Part shown: positions 59,075-64,000 of the stretch, one piece after another
Numbering within the stretch: the stretch's first letter is position 1
How the letters are laid out: the number at the start of each line of letters is the position of its first letter
Notes under the pieces: generated by a model
Told to the model about the DNA's origin: nothing
The model's database searches: none
Seen by the model: only the letters and a program-made list of their open reading frames with translations
Made by a program: the position numbers and the translations under genes
Assembly: GCA_941918925.1 (NCBI GenBank)
Contig: OW799233.1
Span: 153,244,845-153,308,844 of the forward strand
Reading direction: 5' to 3'
DNA length: 64,000 nt
From: Phyto melanocephala
Taxonomy: Eukaryota; Arthropoda; Insecta; Diptera; Rhinophoridae

Positions 59075-60942
59075 TATACCCTTCACTTGTGCTGCAAAGG
59101 GTATATAATTTTGTCATTTAGTTCGTAATTTCTACAATTTTTTATTTTCGACCCCAAAAGCTTTTGATTTGGACAGTCGATTGTTGTCCGCCCGTCCGTA
59201 TGTTGGTTGAAATCAACTTTAACAACTTTTTATAACTTTCTCAAATATGAGGAAATAATCACGACTGAGTATATTTTCTAGCCATATTTTTACCAAAAAA
59301 AATTAATTCTTTTTGAAAACAGGATAATTTATAAACACTTTTTCGCCATTTTTGCTAAGTATCATTTGGCAAGTTATCTGGAAAACCTCACGCCACAACA
59401 GTGTCTCCAATGAAATTTTGCGAACATTTTTTTTCAATGATAAAGCACATTTTAGGCTCAATAGATACGTTAATAAAAACAAATTGGCTGATGCCAATAG
59501 CTGCCATTGTATCCATCAAAAACAACGGTATGGTGTGCTTTATGGGCTGAAGGAATCATTGGTCCACATTTTTTCAAAAAATTAAAGCAGAATTTTATCG
59601 TCAATGGTAACCCTTATCAAATCCTGTTACCGGGCTATGGACTTCCCCAAATTCAAGCGCATGGTCTGAATGAGGTCTGGTTTCAACAAACAGCGATACG
59701 AGCAAAAACAATCGACGTAAAACAATGGACTTGTTAAGAAGTCATTTTGTTGTGCACTTAATTTCACATTTTGCTATGGTAAATTGGTAATTGGTCGTGC
59801 GATATCACACCTTTAGATAATTTTCTCTAGAAATGTGTAAAGTCTGAAATCTTCTGGAATAAGTAAGGTACAATTAATGCATAAGAAGCCAACATTAGTC
59901 GTATTTTTTCCGAGATCCCAATCGCAATGCTCGAACGAGTCTCCCAAAACCAGATCTACCGAATGGACTACCTCGAACGTAATCCTAGCAAACCTTTACA
60001 CGATAGCATTTTCAAACTATAAATGCCATAAACTGTTATTTTAATCGATAATCATTCTAAGTTCTTTTTCAAATTAATGTGTTTTTTATTATAAATCAGT
60101 CGTCACGATGAATCTTTTAATACATGCCTTAAGCGATATTTGAAAAATATTTTAGACAAGTAGGTCACTAACCGGCAAAGTTATAAGCAAATATTATTTC
60201 GAAAACAATATATTTTTTAAATACATAAAGTTTCTAAAGCTTCTTAATTAGTTTTAGACACACTTCAGACACCAAATTGCAAGCGATAACCACGGAAACT
60301 ATTGCTGATAAAATCAAACCAAGTAGCCGGCCTGAGACTGACTGAGATATAAGGACAAAGATACAACTGCTTTGTGGTTTTACCTAAAATGTAAATATAA
60401 AAACAATATCAAAAATATAAAATTCATGATCACAGCAACAACACAAAATAAATTTATATATGAGTCAAATCTATTAATTAAAAATGTTCCGCTTTACACC
60501 CCCATATTACCGGTAGTCTTCTGGTTAAGTGGAATACAATTAACTCTGACAATGTTTTGAATCCGAGATGACGCCTGAAACAAAATGATTGACATATGAA
60601 CCAAATATATTAATTTAGACTTTTTCCCCTTGAATCGCTAATAATGTTGGCATGAAATTGGGGGCTTGATCTAAAGTATACAGTTAACTATGAAAAATTG
60701 TAAAATCCAAGATGGCGTCTGAAACAAAATTCCGAATATTTTTTAACTTTATAAATATGGGTATCAAACAAAAGGGCTTGACTAGCAGAATACAGCTAAC
60801 TATGTAAAAATTTATAATCAAAGATGACATCGGAAATAATAGACAAAATGGTGTAAAATATTATATGTAAATACATATGTATGTACATAAGTAATGGTGA
60901 AGCGTATAATCAGATTCAGCACAGCTGAATATTGCTCAATTA
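59075..60942 (+). mobile_element. HL element, subfamily 3, with nested mariner relic
   Basis: The 5' hairpin TATACCCTTCAC...AAAGGGTATA is at 59075-59105. Body blocks (GTTGGTTGAAATCAACTTT) are followed by a mariner relic and then GGTCACTAACCGGCAAAGTT and AAAGGGCTTGACTAGCAG. The 3' hairpin is ATTCAGCACAGCTGAAT at 60914-60930, in which both arms changed relative to ATTCGGC/GCCGAAT so that pairing is kept. The terminal CTTG is lost. Confidence 0.66.
59330..60060 (+). pseudogene. Mariner transposase relic with all three catalytic blocks
   Basis: RTFFFNDKAHFRLNRYVNKN (first block, with the following E changed to K) is followed by TTVWCALWAEGIIGPHFFK, QNFIVNGNPYQILL and EVWFQQTAIRAKTID (second block, Asp lost). 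SCDITPLDNFL follows at about 59785-59820 (third block), then IPIAMLERVSQNQIYRMDYL and a stop at 60020. At least three frame changes and several stops are present. The third block (SCD[LI]TP) resembles the relic at 51255-51992, so both may belong to one family. Confidence 0.75.
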
Positions 60943-61463
60943 TTTATTTTAATTTAGAATTATTCATCCCAATAAAAATTACCCTTTAGAATCTCTGCTG
61001 CACCGTACGCCATCTCTTTGCCAATCACACTAATGCATTTTCAAGTGTCACAATAAAGCTCTCAACATTGACGAGTTTTTATCAAAAGAAAATTTCTAAT
61101 CAAATTATTGCATTTTCGGCGGCACTCTTTCAATTTTTCAAAATCTAAAAGCAAATTTCAATCAACCAAGAGAAAGTGTCTCTTTTATTTGCAAATGAGT
61201 GCATGCATTCAACGTTTTTTGTTTTAAATTGGTAGCAGCATCTAATAAAATTTTTAAAAAACTTAGTTGATTAAATATACTGAAAGTGTACGGCTAAAAT
61301 AAACACTAAAAAAAACCATAAAAAAATATGTTTAAAACTTAAATGAAATATACTGCAAAGTTCTGGCAAAATTGCAAATAAATATTTGCTGAAGAAAATA
61401 AAAAATAAATAAAAAAATTTTTATTTATATTCTTTCCAACTAAAAAACCGAATAAAATCCAAC
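60943..61463 (+). promoter_or_regulatory. Likely 5' flank and leader of the exon at 61464
   Basis: This stretch is free of recognised repeats and precedes a likely first coding exon. AATAAA/ATAAAT runs are dense before the ATG. No core promoter element could be assigned with confidence. Confidence 0.3.
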
Positions 61464-61566
61464 ATGAAAATAAATAAATTCAGCAATTTGCAAATATTTT
61501 TTCTACTTTTCTCTTTTACATTTGTAAACTTTATTAAACACATTCAGGCGGAACGAACAAACATCG
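61464..61566 (+). CDS. Likely first coding exon of a secreted or membrane protein
   Basis: The ATG at 61464 in the context CCAACATGA (A at -3) opens 34 codons plus one base before a donor G|GTACGT. The peptide has a short polar start (MKINKFSNLQ), a strongly hydrophobic stretch (IFFLLFSFTFVNFI) and an Ala-containing cleavage site (HIQA, then ERTNIG). This is the layout of a signal peptide cleaved after residue 29. The mature start ERTNIG is seen at the first exon of several receptor types, including ionotropic glutamate receptors, but 6 residues are too few to assign one. The downstream exons lie outside the recognisable part of the window. Confidence 0.5.
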
Positions 61567-62809
61567 GTACGTAGGCAAAATAAATATGTTAGCTATGGTC
61601 TTTAGTAAATAAAAAAATATATAAATAAAATATTGTAAAATTTGTCTGCATGTACACTGGGAATAAAATAAAAAATATTTATGGATGTGTAGTACAATAA
61701 AATAAATAAATCAATTTATGTGCAAACTTAATAAAGATTTATGAAATATGTGTGTAAAAAAATATGATTTTCATTTCAATTGTATATTGAGTGGTTACGT
61801 AAAATATGGATTTAAATTTCATCTCTTTAATAGCAACTCTTTTGGCTGTGTTTGTTCCAGTTTATTGTGTCAACAGTTTAAAATTTTCATGTTTTTCTTG
61901 TTGCATTGGCTTAAATCTAAAAACTCAACATATTATTTCTTGTTAACATAAATATGTATAAAAATGGTATAAACAAACATAAATTTTTGTTTAAATCCAT
62001 ATTTCATTCGTATAAAATGCAAGCCTAAATATGTATTGTAAATTGTGTAGGCATCCATTTGAATGCATCCATTCATGCATACGTTTATCAGTATGAGCCC
62101 GGTGGGGAACGACATCACGATTCGTCAAGATAAATGTTAACAAAGTTAAGTAAATGTTCAAACACATCTTGTATCCACGTAGTAATAAGTCCAGTCCTCG
62201 CAGATAATCCAAACAGAATTAGCGAATTCTTGTGTAAAGTTATCGACTCCACAATGTTGCTTTATTTCAGCTTTCTATTTAATGTCGTACATTTTCTTTG
62301 TTTGTCTCTTTATCACGTGGGTTCGGGAATGAAGCTTTCATTTACGATTATATCGTGCAAATTGCGTCTTAATACCGACTCCAAAGTGTATTGACTTGCA
62401 AAAGTGTATGCAGTACGGCAACAAATGCAACAATGTAACAACTAAAGACAATTCAAGCACAACATGTGTGTCATTTTTAATTTTTTCTTTTTATCCAAGA
62501 ACAAAATTTTCAATTCAATTTTCAATTTCAATTTTTTATCACAGCCAATAAAACACAACTTTTATTATCATATTTAAAAATTCATTACTGATAACACGAT
62601 ATATTTCCTTATATTTTAAAAATAAAAAAAAAAAACAAAAATGATTCTTTTTAATTTTTTACACATACAAATGTACATGTGTACTAAAGAGCTGCACAAT
62701 AATAAGAAAACTGGCTTACAAACAATCTCATTCATTACATTGAAAAAAGCGTGTGTATATTTCTTGTAGAAAGCATGGGGACAAGTGTATCCAGGGGGCT
62801 AATTCTCGC
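61567..62809. other. Probable intron of the gene starting at 61464
   Basis: The stretch begins with GTACGTAGG and is AT-rich. Opposite frames at 61933-62394 are not recognised. No acceptor with a following exon could be supported. Confidence 0.35.
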
Positions 62810-62904
62810 ATTCGTGATCGAAATACAACTCGTATCGAAATTAATTTCGATAGCGTACAATTTTCTAATGATGTTACTCGATACGAAACGAATCGAGTTT
62901 TTAG
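62810..62904. repeat. Foldback repeat with nested palindromes
   Basis: The segment contains the perfect 18-bp palindrome ATCGAAATTAATTTCGAT (62834-62851) and a second near-palindrome ACTCGATA...ATCGAGT (about 62876-62898). Its outer parts are imperfect inverted repeats. The start CGCATTCGTGATCGAAAT resembles an arm of the MITE at 27036-27160 (GCACTCGAACGTGATCGAAA). Confidence 0.45.
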
Positions 62905-63005
62905 TTCAGTGTTGTAAAGAACTTATATTTTTTTTCATGTTTTTTGAAACTAAAAAAAATTAAAGCCTATAAAAATTTTATGTACATAGGGATTTATTGG
63001 TATTT

Positions 63006-63830
63006 TTATTGCATTTCGATACGTATATTAAGTGTTTCTAACTCCTTTCTTCGTATTTGCAACTCTATTTCTTTAATTTGTTTATCTAAGTATTGCTCCT
63101 CTTCCTTAATTTGTAGGCTTTTCTTTTTCATTTCAATTAACTGAATATTAAGTTCGACATTCCTTTGTTTTAATTCGAGGTCTTGTTTTTTTATTTCTAT
63201 AAGGGAATTTAATCTTTTTAGCATCTCCTTCTGGTAGTTCTCTGTAGTTATCATATTTTTTTTATCAAAGTAATTTTTGTTTCCCTTTTCTTTACGCTAT
63301 TGTTTTATGTCTCCGTATATTATTCTTTTTTCTGGCACTGATTCTTCTAAATCATCATCTTCTATACATGAGGAGTGGTAACTGTCCGAGACTAAAGACG
63401 AAGAAGTGCATGGCAAGTCATCATTGTGATCCTCAGGTGCTATTACACTTAATTAATCATCCAAAGGTTTTAGGTTTGACTTTGCCTCTGTTTGTGTTTT
63501 TAAAACTGATCCAAAGCTTCGAACAGTCTTCAGACCCTAAACAGCGACTTCTATGCCAGCAGCAGCCAAGATTTGTTCATCTACTTGAGTGAAGATTTAT
63601 TAAAAGAAAACTTCTTTTTTTCATGTTGTTTTTGATCAGAGTATACTTAAACAAAAAATCATAACTAAAAGTAAAACAATTTTTTCCGCCACATTTTCAC
63701 ATCTTTTATTGGTGCACCAGAAGCATTAAGTTTCTCGGCTAGTTGCTCCAAAAGTTGGTTAGCCCTCGCTTTCCCTTGTGAACTATTCGCAAAAAGGCTT
63801 TTTTCCAAACCTGTGTGATTTGCCAAAAAA
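63006..63830 (-). pseudogene. Decayed zeste/Myb-SANT-like DNA-binding protein gene
   Basis: On the minus strand, around 63815-63675, the frame reads GYFFLANHTGLEKSLFANSS, then QGKARANQLLEQLAEKLNAS, GAPIKDVKMWRKKL and a stop. This has the third-helix pattern of zeste/MSANTD-type domains (W/L..LA..LN..G.P.KD...WRK). Further on come TQVDEQILAAAGIEVAV and an acidic serine-rich stretch with DSYHSSCIEDDDLEESVPEK. The last 83 codons (63254-63006) are a charged coiled coil (YQKEMLKRLNSLIEIKKQDL onward), usual at the C-terminus of this family. Stops lie between the blocks. A GTAAGT and a TTTCTAG upstream (about 63930 and 63890) could bound an intron. Such genes are common repeated regulators or Harbinger-derived genes in insects. 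This copy looks inactive unless the stops fall in introns. Confidence 0.55.
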
Positions 63831-64000
63831 AAATACCCAAAGATTTATTTTTGAGAATAATTTATTTTTGTTAACTTTGACTAGAAATATAACAATTTAC
63901 TTAAAAAAAATTCATAAATGTTTAACTTACATTTTCTTTCTGTTCACTTTTATACTTTAAAAGGTAAACTCGAATGCTTTTCTGCTAACGAGTTTATACT

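Noticed and set aside
58912..59121. Possible transposase-like stretch
   Set aside because: Only short, weak resemblance to mariner sequence in any frame.

Overview
The window looks like nuclear DNA of a brachyceran fly, probably a calyptrate (blowfly or house-fly type). It is very AT-rich, and its one intact gene encodes an insect-like KCTD8/12/16-type BTB protein (minus strand, 15021-15704). Exon-like segments with GT/AG borders occur elsewhere, and almost everything recognisable apart from these is transposon-derived. No bacterial features (operons, ribosome binding sites, CRISPR arrays) are visible. Species, copy numbers outside the window and expression cannot be judged from sequence alone.

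Layout. 1-10 kb: mostly unannotated DNA with two phase-compatible candidate exons (1039-1213, 5660-5763), a hAT-type element with an 8-bp target duplication (3129-4382), a 0.74-kb terminal-inverted-repeat (TIR) element (1819-2559) and a 0.9-kb TIR element (5943-6849). 10.4-13.3 kb: a candidate microexon, a foldback MITE, a 1.8-kb palindrome made of two head-to-head Helitron-like copies, and a third copy. 13.3-18 kb: a LINE scrap, the KCTD gene with its flanks, and an unexplained open frame. 18-30.4 kb: Helitron-like copies of two further subfamilies containing nested mariner elements and a palindromic MITE, plus LINE reverse-transcriptase debris. 30-36 kb: quiet DNA with a piggyBac relic and a mariner relic. 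36-44 kb: another composite Helitron-like copy (containing a mariner and a miniature hAT), a minisatellite-bearing element, and a copy holding hAT transposase debris. 44-53 kb: TIR elements, MITEs, a 2.2-kb element with a 118-bp tandem array, and two mariner relics. 53-61 kb: paired deletion-derivative mariners, one interrupted by a Helitron-like copy, LINE RNase H debris, and older mariner relics. 61-64 kb: a likely signal-peptide first exon and a decayed zeste/Myb-SANT-like gene.

The most striking system is a Helitron-like, apparently non-autonomous family, called HL here. Its copies carry a 5' hairpin of the form TATACCC...GGGTATA and a 3' hairpin of the form ATTCGGC...GCCGAAT, followed after 12 nt by CTTG at a T-rich target. 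Paired substitutions keep both stems in diverged copies. HL copies act as landing pads: mariners, MITEs, hAT derivatives and other HL copies sit inside them, and two copies carry a mariner at the same internal position while a third has the empty site. All family names for repeats are descriptive and were not checked against any database.
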